A program made the translations under genes and the position numbers. 64,000 nt of DNA from Himantopus leucocephalus (lineage: Eukaryota > Chordata > Aves > Charadriiformes > Recurvirostridae): assembly GCA_003993805.1 (NCBI GenBank), contig RSEF01000001.1:204415805-204479804 (forward strand). The letters are read 5' to 3'. How positions within the stretch are numbered: position 1 is the first letter of the stretch; every line of letters starts with the position of its first letter. The notes below the pieces were generated by a model. That model had not been told where the DNA came from and ran no database searches. It worked only from the letters and a program-made list of their open reading frames with translations. Below are positions 24,501 through 36,200 of the stretch, piece by piece.

Positions 24501-27467
24501 ATCTGTTTTCTTATCTGGGAAAGTGTTCTATAATAAATTTTAATTTATTGCATGTTTTGCAACCTTGTCAAAGGGCACACCTAAGATTTTTGCTTCAGTA
24601 ATAAATTCCACCCAACTGTGTACAGGAATTCACTTGACAACCTGGACATAGCTAAAATATTTTGGTATTTTCTAATGTCAGCGCTTTTGATCTAGCACCA
24701 ACAACTCATTTGGTTTACACCACATTTACTTTCTTCTAAATTTAATTATGCTTAAAAATTAACAGGAGATTTCAAAGTAATTCTCCAATGACAATCACCA
24801 GTGAGCAAAAACCCCGAGGCTGTTGGACAAGTACCCCTATTCCCACCCCGTAACTGCTCCTCATCCCCTCTTTTCGCTTGCCTTTTTCCCCTTTGGGAGT
24901 GTTTATCTCTGAATAGGAATAAAGCAACAGAATCTTGTGATCAACCTCAGCAATACTTCTTCGTGTACACAGCTAAATTGCTTGTGAGGCTTGTCATATG
25001 TTCCTGCCTATTACCTGTAAAAAAGACAGCAGAAACTAAACTTTCAAACAGCCCTAAGTCTTCCATATTATTATATACAGCAACCAATTGGCAAACTCCA
25101 AGCAAATATTTATGAAGATGAATGGTTACCGCCAGGGTGCTTCACATTTTTCTGAGAGGTTTTTTTTAATTAGTGATTAATCAAAAATAGGTAGAGAATA
25201 ACCAAATCATTACAGCTTTAAGTTCAGCATTATAAGACACACGATTTGTATGCAGTATCACATGTTAAAATTGCAGTATGCCAGTTTTATAAAACCACTG
25301 TTCAGGGCGAAAGGCAATTAGTTTTATGGTATCAGCAGAAACCTTCCAAAAATAATTGCTACTTTGCTGTGAAGTTCACCATCTTGATCTACTCTTGAGT
25401 ATACCTGGACAGACACTTGAGATAGGTCTCTTTATTTTCCTTATATGAAACTCTTCTAAATACAATGAACAAGCCACTGCCTTGAAAATACCTAAAACAC
25501 CATATTTCTCTGCTAACAAATGCTATGTCTGTTTGCAGTTACAAAAAAATCTAAAATCCCAAGATATATGACTTGAAGAGAATTGCTTACCATTGTGTTT
25601 ATGGTACTGGCCAAAGAACCCACATAATGATGATTAAAAAAATGTTTAGAAGCATTAGATTCAAGGATTAACATTCTTCTATGAATTGTCTATGACGCTA
25701 TTGTTGTAAGCCTGACCTCAATTTGAAATGCTAAATATGCATTAGTGCAAAGATTTTTTTTGTTCACGTGTTTTTTCTTGTCATTATTTTTTCTTTTCTA
25801 TTTAACCCTGGTTTCTTACTTATATTAGCAAAGCAACTGAAATTAACTTGGCTGCATTACAAATAAATCTTACCAGCATACCACTTCATTAAAAATCTGC
25901 ATGTGTACTATTATAGTTGGAGTAACCAATTAATATGTATGAACCGCTAAAACTGAAAAACACTTATTTCCCTAACTGTGCTTTCACAGACAACTGTCTA
26001 AAACCCACACCTTCAAAACTGAAAATTTCAGTATGCATTGTCTTTCAACATTTCAGGCTGGAAAACTCAAAAGAAAATCCCTCCTAGGTTTTTAACTTAA
26101 TGACCTAAGTTTTGAAGGGGAAAGAACTCTTTCCACTGGCCATATATTTTCCAAAAAAAAGTTATTTTGAGAGTCTCCATGATTCTCAAGGTCATAAAGT
26201 CCTTCTAAGGACTTATATTCAGCTTTGTATAATATTAGTAGTTGCGTGTCAGCAGCGAAGCCGTGTATCCTATCACCTATAGATTTTTGGCAGACACAAG
26301 AAAACTTCATTACAGATTCTTGTGTCCTGTTCTTTGACCACTTGCAGGTCAGTAAACTCAGTTCTGCCTGAGGTTTCCCACAGGCTTGAATCACAGTGCA
26401 TTCAGGTCTCCTTCTTCCTACCTGTCTCTCAAGCCCTTCCACATTACCTTGAATTCCCTTCTGTATTTCCTCCTTGATACCCCCAAGTCACTCTGACGTT
26501 TACTGCTAGCTGGGCAGAGCATCCCAGGCTACGAATGGTTTTTGCTCAACAACGTGCGCCCCTTGTCAGCATGTGCAAACTGCAGCAAACAATAATTAAA
26601 GTTGGGATTTCCCCCCTCTTTCCCTCAGCAGATGTACTAACACGAGTATTTGTCCTTTGAGTGGCAATCTTCTCTGAAATTTGGAGAACCTAACCTTTCT
26701 AAAGCAAAAAATTCTTGGGAAAGCTGTAAAAGCCAAATTTTTGGAGAAAAAACATATCACTTAAAAAAATTACTGTGACGTGGAAATTACAGAAGATGAA
26801 CAAAGACAGATAAAAAAAGCTTAAGGAACAGGGCAGAGTTAATGAGGCCAGAAAACCAGGAGGAAAAGAGGACAACGACCTATGCACTTTTTATTTGTGT
26901 CCTGGTCCTATCTTCTCCTCAGAAAGCACGCTTTTAACAAGACTTTGTTAAAAACATTCATACAATTTTTATTTGTTCTTAGCTAGATTTTATATAAACC
27001 AGAGGAGATTTGAAACCAGAAACCTAAAGCTGAGCTCAATGCTTAATTACACTCATTCAAGTCACTCCCATCACTGCCTCTTCTAAGAAAAAAGGTCACA
27101 GAGCACTTACTGGTGAAGTGGACAGACAGATAACAGGGCCAGGAATGGTATGAACACTATTATATTACAGTCCTAGTATTTCTGTGGCATGTACGGAATT
27201 GAGGAACTACATACTGATCAGACATGCAAATTATGCAGAGAAGTAATGTCATCATCAAGTCACCAGATTTCTAAATCATCAGCCTCACTTCACTGGTGTA
27301 AAGGGTGGTGGTGTCTCTGAGAATCCGTATGCACAGCATTTATAAATTGGCTTCTGCTGATTTATGTCAGATAAAGGATCTTATCCCAGTGATTTGCAAT
27401 TTACATCTTTAAGGGAACTTGCAGGTTTCTTTTCCTTCACAAATACAATGATGAGAAAACGACTTAC

Positions 27468-27615
27468 GTTCAACTTGATCAAACATTACTGAGAACAAGA
27501 AATCTCTTGGTGTCATGTAATATTCTCCTTCATATTCCAATGATGCAAAATGCATGAAGCGATGCTTCCGAAGAGACAGTCTTTCGTCCCTTTCCTCATT
27601 AATGACATCTTCCTT
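27468..27615 (-). CDS. MICU2: MICU2 exon 2 (coding, 148 nt)
   Basis: Encodes 49 codons plus one base, beginning KEDVINEERDERLSLRK and running through RFMHFASLEYEGEYYMTPRDF to FDQVE, with the final C opening an Arg codon. The SLRKxRFMxFxSLExEGEYYMTPRDFLFSVMFxQ pattern is the signature of MICU2; MICU1 and MICU3 differ strongly here (MICU3 reads MTPYDF). The acceptor is a strong polypyrimidine tract followed by CTGTTTCAG|AAG; the donor is GAAC|GTAAGT. The first residues, acidic and lineage-variable, follow the mitochondrial targeting and intermembrane-space leader that exon 1 should encode; the rest forms the start of the N-lobe before the EF-hands. No EF-hand loop is encoded here. The start codon is not in this exon. 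The frame is open upstream into the intron, but that is the acceptor tract. Confidence 0.97.
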
Positions 27616-30600
27616 CTGAAACAGAAAAAAAAAATCCATGCAGAAAGATGGTCGCATTTGTAGACCAACTCTGTAATTAGAAAGAATCCTATACCCGATC
27701 TTGATTAACCTCAATATTTTCTGGGTAGCCACAACAAAAGACTACCAGAAATTAAAGCTTTTATGGCACAGTCTTAATGAATGACATGCTTATGTGACAT
27801 CTAAAGTATTTTTTGGCTTCACTGAGAGCATGCCTTAACAATGCAGCTGAGCCAAATTAATGGCTTGCTGTCACCAAAGGTTGCCCTTGCTTCCCAATCC
27901 TCTGCTCTTGGCCATATGGTCGTGCACCTCCTTGTTTGCCAGCTCTGCTACTTGTCGGTCTCTTGCTGAGCCAAATTCAGCTTGCTAACTCAACAAAAAA
28001 CTCAACTGACCAAACAGCAAATAATATTTTGCCAGCTTAGTGACTGGCTCAGCAAAGGTTGAAATATGCTCTGCATCCACGCAAATGATCCACTCCTGCA
28101 GTCAATTATCAAGTTCTGGAGCAACTCCTAAGACGGGAGTATAATGATGTTCTAGTTTAAGTATGGGCCTGCCTTTCAGAGAAGTTAGAAACAGGGAAAA
28201 GCAATGAAAACACTGACAAAAGAGTCAGAGACTGTATCATCAACCCCAAAGATTCAACCAGTCAAGCAATCAAAAAACTTCCAAGCCCCCCCTTAAATAC
28301 TGAGACACATGATTGAAACCATACAAGTTGACAGCACGCTGACAAGCAGTCACAGCACTTACTGGCAGCAAGAGAGGACATAAACACACTGAAATGGAGA
28401 TGTTTACATTTTAGGATTCCAGAGATAGTAAGTGACAACAGGAAAACGAGACACTCTCATATTCAGAACACTCTATGTGTATTTGAACATTCATCATGGA
28501 ACAATTTTACCACCAGCAGCATCACTCAATTTTAGGACTGTTCAACGATTTGAGAAAGTGAAGGAAAAGCACGAAAATCCAAGGCTAAGTACCAAGATGC
28601 CAACTTGAACATACTTGAAACAAGTCAGTAAACAGCAAGATGGATCTGCAGCTAGGTCGGTGCCCGTGGCATTACTTGGTGAGTGATGCAGACGAGCAGG
28701 TACAGCCTAGAGCATGGCCTACCGAGGCGCTGCATCACATCTTCTGGCAAACGATCACTATTCCTTTATGCAGTTTTCAGTTTCTGGATCATTCTTATGG
28801 ACTGCTTGGCATTGGAGCAGTCCAGTATAGTGCTGGTGTATGCTGTGCTTTGCAAACTGGGTTGCTCCTGAGACAGGGCAGTGTAAGCGGCTCCTGGCTA
28901 CACTCAGACCAGCTGCAGGTACTGCGAGGGTCTCACCAGTTGATGTTAAAACACAGGGTCTGCTGTGCTGAGTGTGTTCATGGGGTGAACTGTGGGACAC
29001 AGACAGGCAGACAGGATGCCAATGGAGGAAGGGAGAGACCAGAGGGAGCGCCTCACTTGTTTTTGCTGAAGTCAGCACTGGTTATAGTGACACACAAAGT
29101 AACAGGCACCCAGTTGCATGGGAGGTTGTTAGAACAATGAATGTGCATAGATATTTGCAAATAGCGTAGCAGGTCATGGGGAACCTGTGTGTTTGTGTGC
29201 ACACATCCAGGGAGTGGGCAAGCGAGAAGGGAATGGGACTCTCTGAACCATTTAAAAGCTGTGATCAGATTTCCGACACTTTAGTTTTAACTTGCTGTTT
29301 CTCCAGGATGGGACAGCTAATTCAGCCTCTGCTGAGTTTGAACAATTGCAGAATCAAGTGCAGTTACATTTCCTCCACCCAGCTGACAACATTCCAGGAC
29401 TTTGGTATGAAGCAGCAAAGACAGCAGGGGAGCTAGCTGATACAATGAACATACAAGCTGGTTTGGGATGAGAGCTTCTATCTCTCAGACAGGGCCCTGA
29501 AGTTAAAATATAGAACATGAGGCTTAGTGTCAGGCTTATGAGGTAGAGGAAAGAGATGGAGGACTGATGTTGATACAGGCAGCTCCACATAAGGGGACCC
29601 AGTGTGGTGTGAGAATAACAACCAATTCCTTTGAAGTGAATCACTCCGGGAACAGGAAGGCAGACCTCACGCTGTGGGCAATAACCAGTCCATTGAAGAA
29701 AGCGTGAAAAAACAGTTCAGTAGACAATGAGACATCAGAGAAGAGGAGGAAGCATTTCAACTTTCTGTCATTAGGTTTCCTTTTTCTCTACCCACCATGG
29801 TTCCTAACTGGATATGGGGACCAAACGTTCATACAATTTGGGGATCTCAAGACAAGGGGTACAACTGGCAAACCTACAGCCATAGTGTGGGTACAATTAT
29901 TACCATCATATGTATTATCTTTAATTTTAGTTCTAAATAGAAGGCTGCAACTTGCCATTTAATCCCATGCCTTGCACCTTTGTGTTAGCATTAAGCACTT
30001 GTTAAAATACTTCACTGAACGATAAAGCACCTTGTTATGGTCAATTTTAGTTTCCACTTGTAGTGCGTTTGCTTCCCTCAAACCTCAGGTTCCAATGAAG
30101 GCAGGGGCAAGAGGACCAACAACAAGAAAAAACCCCAAATACTCATAATTTCGAATTAATACAGTCATATTCTGATATGCAAAGAGAATTAGGACTACTT
30201 CTAAGTATCTGAAGCCAAGGTTTGATTTGTTTTAGATACAACCATTTTGGATCAATATCAGTGCTTTAAAGCGTTTTACATAGTATGGCCTGCAACACAA
30301 GCTGCACTGCTGCTGATCCATGATTCAGACCTGTATGTTCTGGAAAACACTGTTTAAAAATAAATCTAATGTAATGAGAACTTTAGCTTTATTCTTTTTA
30401 AAACTTTGGGGGACAAGTGACTCTAATTGCTTAGTGAACAAGATTCAACAAACGTTGCGGATATCAAATGCATAGTTCATAGTTGCTGGGTGTTAACATG
30501 CAGCATTCTTATTAAAATCATCTGCTTCTCATAATAACATGAGCAATTTTTGCCCGACGGCAAATTTAAAAAAAAAAATATGGAAAATTGCTTCACAGTT

Positions 30601-31734
30601 GTCCTTTAACTAAAATTACGGAATGAAAAACAATCTTTCTGCACAAATACAAAATAAAAAAGTTTAGACAAAAAGTGAAGAGCTAATCCTACAACGTCTT
30701 CAAACCAACTGGATTTTCAAGTTTCTTAAGTCTTGCAGTATTTGTTTGAATTTTGTCTAAAGCTAAACTTGCTACTGATATCGAAGCACTGAATTTCAGC
30801 AATCCACAATTTTAACTGAAATACATTGGTACAAGTTCACATATTAACTCTGAAGAGTGCCTTGTATTTGGAAGAGAACATATTCCCATCAGAATTACAA
30901 TAATGTGTGACAACAGATTCATCAAGCCTCTTTCTTTTCACGAAACCAGCATCCTGGATTTGCAAAACAACCTTGGGAACGTGGGTCATTTCTTATGAAA
31001 GTCAGCTTCAAGTACTAGCACAAATGTGATGAGCAAACCTTAACGGGATGAAATGCATCAGCTGTGCCATCTCCTACTTTGTTTTCAAAGCTTTTGCAAA
31101 ATTCCTGATGTTCTGTCACGGTATGAGAAGCTCAGAATCTGCTGAAAGCACTCTGAGCCCTCTGGACACCAGCACGAGCTCAGCTAGAGCTCCGCTAGAG
31201 CTCAGGTGCTCATGTGCAACTGCTTACTGCTTCTGAACAGTGTACGGCCCTCAGATGGAAAATTCATGGCACTCCAATGGCAGTAAAAATTTATACCAGC
31301 TACAAAGCTGACCTGCCATCTTTATGATGACAGCTATCTTTATTTCTGCTTTCCCGTCATGTTTTAGTATGGTTACTGTGACGGTCTCTACAGCATACTC
31401 CAAGTACATTAATGTTAAAGGAAAAAAAAAAAAAAGAAGACTCTGCAACATGAAAGCAAAATATTTGCATTATCGTATATCCCATTATTTTGCACTTTAA
31501 TTTATGGAGGAGCACAAGGCAGACCTCAGTGAAGGTCTGGGATAGAAGCACGTACAGACAAAATAAAAAGCCTATCAAAATATTTCAAAACTGCTGAGTA
31601 AGTTTTACCCCCCTCGACAGTTATGAGAAAAAAGGCTGAAATTTCCCCAAGTGGCTTTGCATTCTGCACAAAACCTAAGGAAAAAAAAAATAATCTGGAA
31701 GTTTTTATTAAGATCATTTTTACTACAGAACATC

Positions 31735-31850
31735 TGGAAGCTGAGGGAAGTGGGCTTTTTCAAGTCGGAGAAGAGAAAGCTTCAGGGGGACCTAATAGCA
31801 ACCTGCAAGTGCCTATGGGAAAGTCACCAAGACGCTGAGCTGGGCTCTCC
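31735..31850 (+). repeat. CR1 LINE fragment (end of ORF2), sense strand
   Basis: One frame of the plus strand reads LREVGFFKSEKRKLQGDLIA, matching the conserved LRELGLFSLEKRRLRGDLIA-type segment near the C-terminus of the avian CR1 reverse-transcriptase polyprotein. The frame is degraded outside this block. The fragment is in the orientation opposite to MICU2. Confidence 0.7.
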
Positions 31851-32961
31851 ACTAGAGCTTCATACAGGTACACCACCAGCACCTCCATTAAATGTGCTTA
31901 ATCCAGGCTCCCTTTATAACGAGTGGCGAGAATGGCAGTTCTGGAGTGCAATTACAGGGATTTTTTTTAGCCGTCTGGACAGACAGTTCAGAAGATGCAG
32001 GAAGGGATAGAACACCACAAAAAATGTTGATCTTCCTTCCCAGCAAACACGTTTGCAAAATTTTTATTGCATGAGAGACTGAAAATGTGGGCAAACGTAA
32101 CTAGAGGGTAGAAGCGCAGAGGAGGTGGCAGGGGTGTTACATGCTTCAGCTGGATGAGACAGTGTGTAAGGAATATGGAGATTTTTATTGTCCAGAGTGG
32201 AGGCAGGTAGCATCAGTGGCGACATACTCAAATAGCACATCATGATGGCGTAAGGCCTTTTAATTGCCATCTTTCTCACAATGTTTTCCAAAACCAACAA
32301 TAATACTGTTCAAATTGGTTTAATATCAATTAAGGACTTGAACCTGCTACATTTGGCATCAGAGACTAGAAATCCACAATCAAGTTGTAACGACATTGAA
32401 AAAACTGATGATTTTTCAGGTGTCAGCCATATAATTTATAATTTGACAAAAATACTCAATACAATTATTTAAGCAATTTTAATTAAACCGAATGTAGCTG
32501 GATGATTGCCTTTTAAAGATCAGCACTGATGATGTTATGCTTACTCTTCTTAATTTCTTCCTTAAACATACTGCCAGCATTTAATTAAGCTTTGAGTGAC
32601 ATCTTTTTTATATTTTGGTCATCACACTCTCGTTAGCCACACTGCCAACTATGACCTTCATACTGCCTCAGTTATTCTCCACTTCACCACACAAAACCAC
32701 TCTTATAACCTAAATAAACAACATGAGCATAACATTTTACTATGATTATTCTCCAAATCAAAAGAATTATTTCAGAAGGTATTCTGGACCATAATTACCA
32801 AACTCTTTGCTTTAACTATATCGCTTTTTTCCACCAAATTGTTTGCTGTTTCGGGACTACTATTGCCACTGATCAAGTTATTCCTGAAACTATGGTTTAG
32901 TATAGTCCTTAATCCTGCGCAAAAGCAGATCTGCTGTCTCAGAAAAGGGGACATAGCCTGT

Positions 32962-33279
32962 ACCTGCTTCAGGATGCCCATGTCATGTGTCAAAGTGTAA
33001 ATTATAGACAAGTCTGCAATAGCAGCTTACATGCTCATNCCTGCTTTAGGATGCCCATGTCACGTGTCAAAGTGTAAATTATAGACAAGTCTGCAATAGC
33101 AGCTTGCATGCTCTTGTAAAAGCTGCATCCCCCTCCTTCACTGTTGTTCGCTTCACCANACCTGCTTCAGGATGCCCATGTCATGTGTCAAAGTGTAAAT
33201 TATAGACAAGTCTGCAATAGCAGCTTACATGCTCATGTAAAAGCTGCATCCCCCTCCTTCACTGTTGTTCGCTTCACCA
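32962..33279. repeat. Three near-identical direct copies separated by single Ns
   Basis: Copy A spans 32962-33038 (77 bp, partial). Copy B spans 33040-33158 (119 bp) and copy C spans 33160-33279 (120 bp). Single N characters stand at 33039 and 33159, exactly at the joins. All copies share the CCTGCTTCAGGATGCCCATG start; B and C both end in TTCGCTTCACCA. Copy B differs by a few substitutions, such as CACGTG for CATGTG. The N placement points to unmerged overlapping contigs, although a short real tandem array that broke the assembler is possible. Confidence 0.9.
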
Positions 33280-36200
33280 AAATGTCTCTCTCCACGTCTC
33301 CAGCAAGCAGGGATGCTGGACCCACTGAAGACAGTTGGTAAAGGATGGAAATACATGGGAAAAAGTAGAGATTTTTGAAAAAAGATTAGAAGCATAACTC
33401 TAATTTGCTCTGAGAAGGGATAAATGACCAGATAACTATTCTAATCACTATTCCAAATGCCTAATCAAAGATTGAATAAAAATTGTGTTTTGAAGAAAAG
33501 GCTGATTAAATCACTTAACATTAAGATTAATCCTCTTTTAAAGTACCAATCTAAAGCATGCATAGAGGAGCAAGCTCTCTCTCAACAATTCAGTGTCCTT
33601 CTCACTTCAATTAAGTCCTGACTAATTTCCAAGTACTTTTTCCTGAGTCATCCAAGGAGTCCTTCAGATAAAAAAGATCTGACATTCCCGACGTTTCTAA
33701 AACCACTGTCAAAGTGGCTCATATTGCTCATAAAAATGCATGTTTAGGGCAAAAAGCAGAGTTTTCCTCTTTAATTCTATTCAATAAAATGAGTTGCAAG
33801 TAAAGACAGGTATACTGTAGGAAACAATTATGTATTTAAGACCGGACTTCAGATATTAAGGTATCTGTAATCTAACACCTCAGCAGTTTCCAACAGTGCA
33901 AACTCAAAGCAAGCAGGATACAAAATTTCCAATTTACTGAGAGGCAATGGGTGAGAAGAATCTATTACTATTGCTTGCACAAGCTTCTTGTAAGCATAAT
34001 TTAAAATGACTCTGAGATTGACTTGGGCTTATTTTTGTCTTTAACAGTGCCATGTAAGAAGAAATCAAACCACAAAGAGCTACGCTGCATTAATGTTAAG
34101 GCTCGGGCTGAAATTCCATCCTTAACTTGTTCTATTGTGTGTGGGTACAGCCGGGGCTTCAAACGCTGGGTGTTCCCACATGCCCCACAGCACCCCCACA
34201 CAACTGAGTGAATTAAGAACGAAGTTTCAGCTTTAACTTGGAATTTAGTTCCCTTTGTGGTTTTATGTCAAGCCTTCAACGTCAGTTTGAGAATGCCCAT
34301 GGTAAAGCTATGATAGCTGATGGTAAATTAGAATTGAATGACACAGAAAGGGCTCTAGAAGGAAAACACTTGCATCCTCGGCAGTCGACATGGCAAGGGA
34401 TCAGCAGCTGGCCAGCCACTGGCGTCTGTAAGCATTACAGAAGACTATGGTTTCCTTCTTGGCTTCCTCCGCTGAGAAATGCCTAAGGGCAACAACATCA
34501 CTTCTCACTATTAATTTTCAGATTGATGTAATGAATCTGTTTATCGGTCTCTTAATTTAGGATGCTAATAAAGAATTCATGGTGTTCAATCTTTTGCTTT
34601 GATTTTTTTGGTATAGTAAAATCACAAGCTTAAATCAAGTAAACCTCTTATATTTAGTGTATCTTTGAACATTTTTTAAAAAACCACATTCAATAAAAAT
34701 GAAGGGTTACATAAATAAAACCGTGACAACCGTTACCTGTGATTTTCATAACACTGCCGATCACTGTGATATGATTTTGGTAACACTGCTAAGCAAATTC
34801 TGCAGCCATTCAAAGTGTAAGTCCTTATGTACAAATTCAAATATTTGCAGCTGCTTATGAGTTAGAAATTACTTTAAATAAGCATATACACTTATCGCTT
34901 CCTTAAATTTAAAATTATGTCTTCCACTTTCTTTCATTTTACTTTTTCTCTTTTTGCACAGAATTTGGTGTTTTGATGTGTCTGCACCTTTTATGTTTTC
35001 CATCTTATTTTTTTCTGCTTATAAAAATATGTGTACATATTCCAGTTAATTTTTCCCAACATAATTTTTCTTTCTTCACTCTACTCCTTTCCATATAATT
35101 TACTTATTTTGCCACATTGTATCCTTTCATTGCCTTTCTTTCCTCCATCACCTATACATCTTCTTCCACTTTCCCTTGGAAAGCTGCCCTAAGCTATAGC
35201 ACTTTTTTTTTTTTTACTCCTCTGAAAAGAGGATCAATACTCTTATTTTCTTCCCCGATCTGGAAGAGTTAACTTGCACCACTCATTTTACCTGCTATAA
35301 GGATAACTAAACCAACGTGTGGTATGTAATTAAAATCCAGTTGGTGCCAGCAGGCTCTCTGGGAGCCTTAGGTTTGGATCCATTAATTCACACTAGATCT
35401 CCAGATGGCTTTAGCAACTCTATATCAAATTTCTGTAAGACTGATGAAAACTTTGCAGTTAACTTGTGTCATTATTGTGTCTCAATTTCAACTCAATCCA
35501 ATTTGAAATGATCAAAATATCAGAAAATGTAACTTAACCTCAAACCCCGCTGCACGTGTTAACATACCCGCCATGCGTGCTGAATGCACAGAGAATAATG
35601 CTTGGAGCTCAAGGTTTGAAAGTTTCATATGATGCAATTATTTATAGATGAAAAAGGGTTTTGCAAGAAATCCATTTGATAGAAATATGTGACTTACAGA
35701 AAGCTCAAGATTGTGATATTTGAGAAAGCTTGTACAAGTATGTGCAAAAGTAGTTTGTGCTTTCACAATAAAGAACATGAACCACGTAGTATGCAGAGCC
35801 TCGATCAAATGCACGTTACCAAAACCAACATCAAGTTGAAGACATACGATCAGAAGCAAAATGTTCTTGTGAAGTGAACTGATCTGTATTACTTTTTTCA
35901 ACATTATATTTTTTGACCTTCCAGATCAAACTGCAAGCCTGGACGTAAAGTTAGCCAGGAATGCGGAGGAAAAAAAGTACTGATTTCTGTTTGGAAATAA
36001 GTTTTAAGTATTTTCATAACTGTTCAGCAATGTGAAAATAAATAAAGAACTACCTTACTAAAAGCTCTAACAGCCATGGCATCCCTGAATACGAAACTGA
36101 CAAAAGATTAAAATACTTTCTCAGGAGCTACTTCTGAGACAGAGAACAGACTGGTAAAAGAAGGACAAGCAGAGAATGAGAACGCAATAGCCATATGTCT

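Larger units (their letters stand above)
4971..27467 (-). other. MICU2: MICU2 intron 2 (22.5 kb)
   Basis: Complete intron with donor GAAC|GTAAGT and acceptor TTATTATAG. Contents that I could assign: a CA microsatellite at 6.5 kb, an ancient interspersed repeat at 11.7 kb, CR1 fragments at 14.8 and 18.3 kb, and an assembly duplication at 15.8-16.1 kb. Single N characters stand at 11385, 15987 and 18119. Stretches of relatively higher GC (5.53-6.36 and 7.0-7.8 kb) contain overlapping frames on both strands with no recognised domain. AT-rich, motif-dense stretches at 6.69-6.85 and 10.36-10.76 kb look like possible conserved non-coding elements. From about 18.6 to 27.4 kb I found no recognisable repeat or exon. 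Confidence 0.85.

Noticed and set aside
27616..27732. Open frame extending exon 2 upstream, with a basic stretch that resembles a mitochondrial leader
   Set aside because: It begins at GTG after a stop, the first ATG is only 14 codons before the exon, and the extension crosses the T-rich tract and CAG of a strong splice acceptor. It is intron.
28640..29140. 166-codon open frame on the plus strand, the longest in the window
   Set aside because: No recognisable domain or compositional sign of selection; it is overlapped by a 106-codon frame on the other strand. It sits in a slightly GC-richer stretch where chance open frames lengthen.
33144..33341. Plus-strand open frame across the 33.2-kb repeat
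   Set aside because: It spans an N join and repeated copies of the same unit, with no family similarity.
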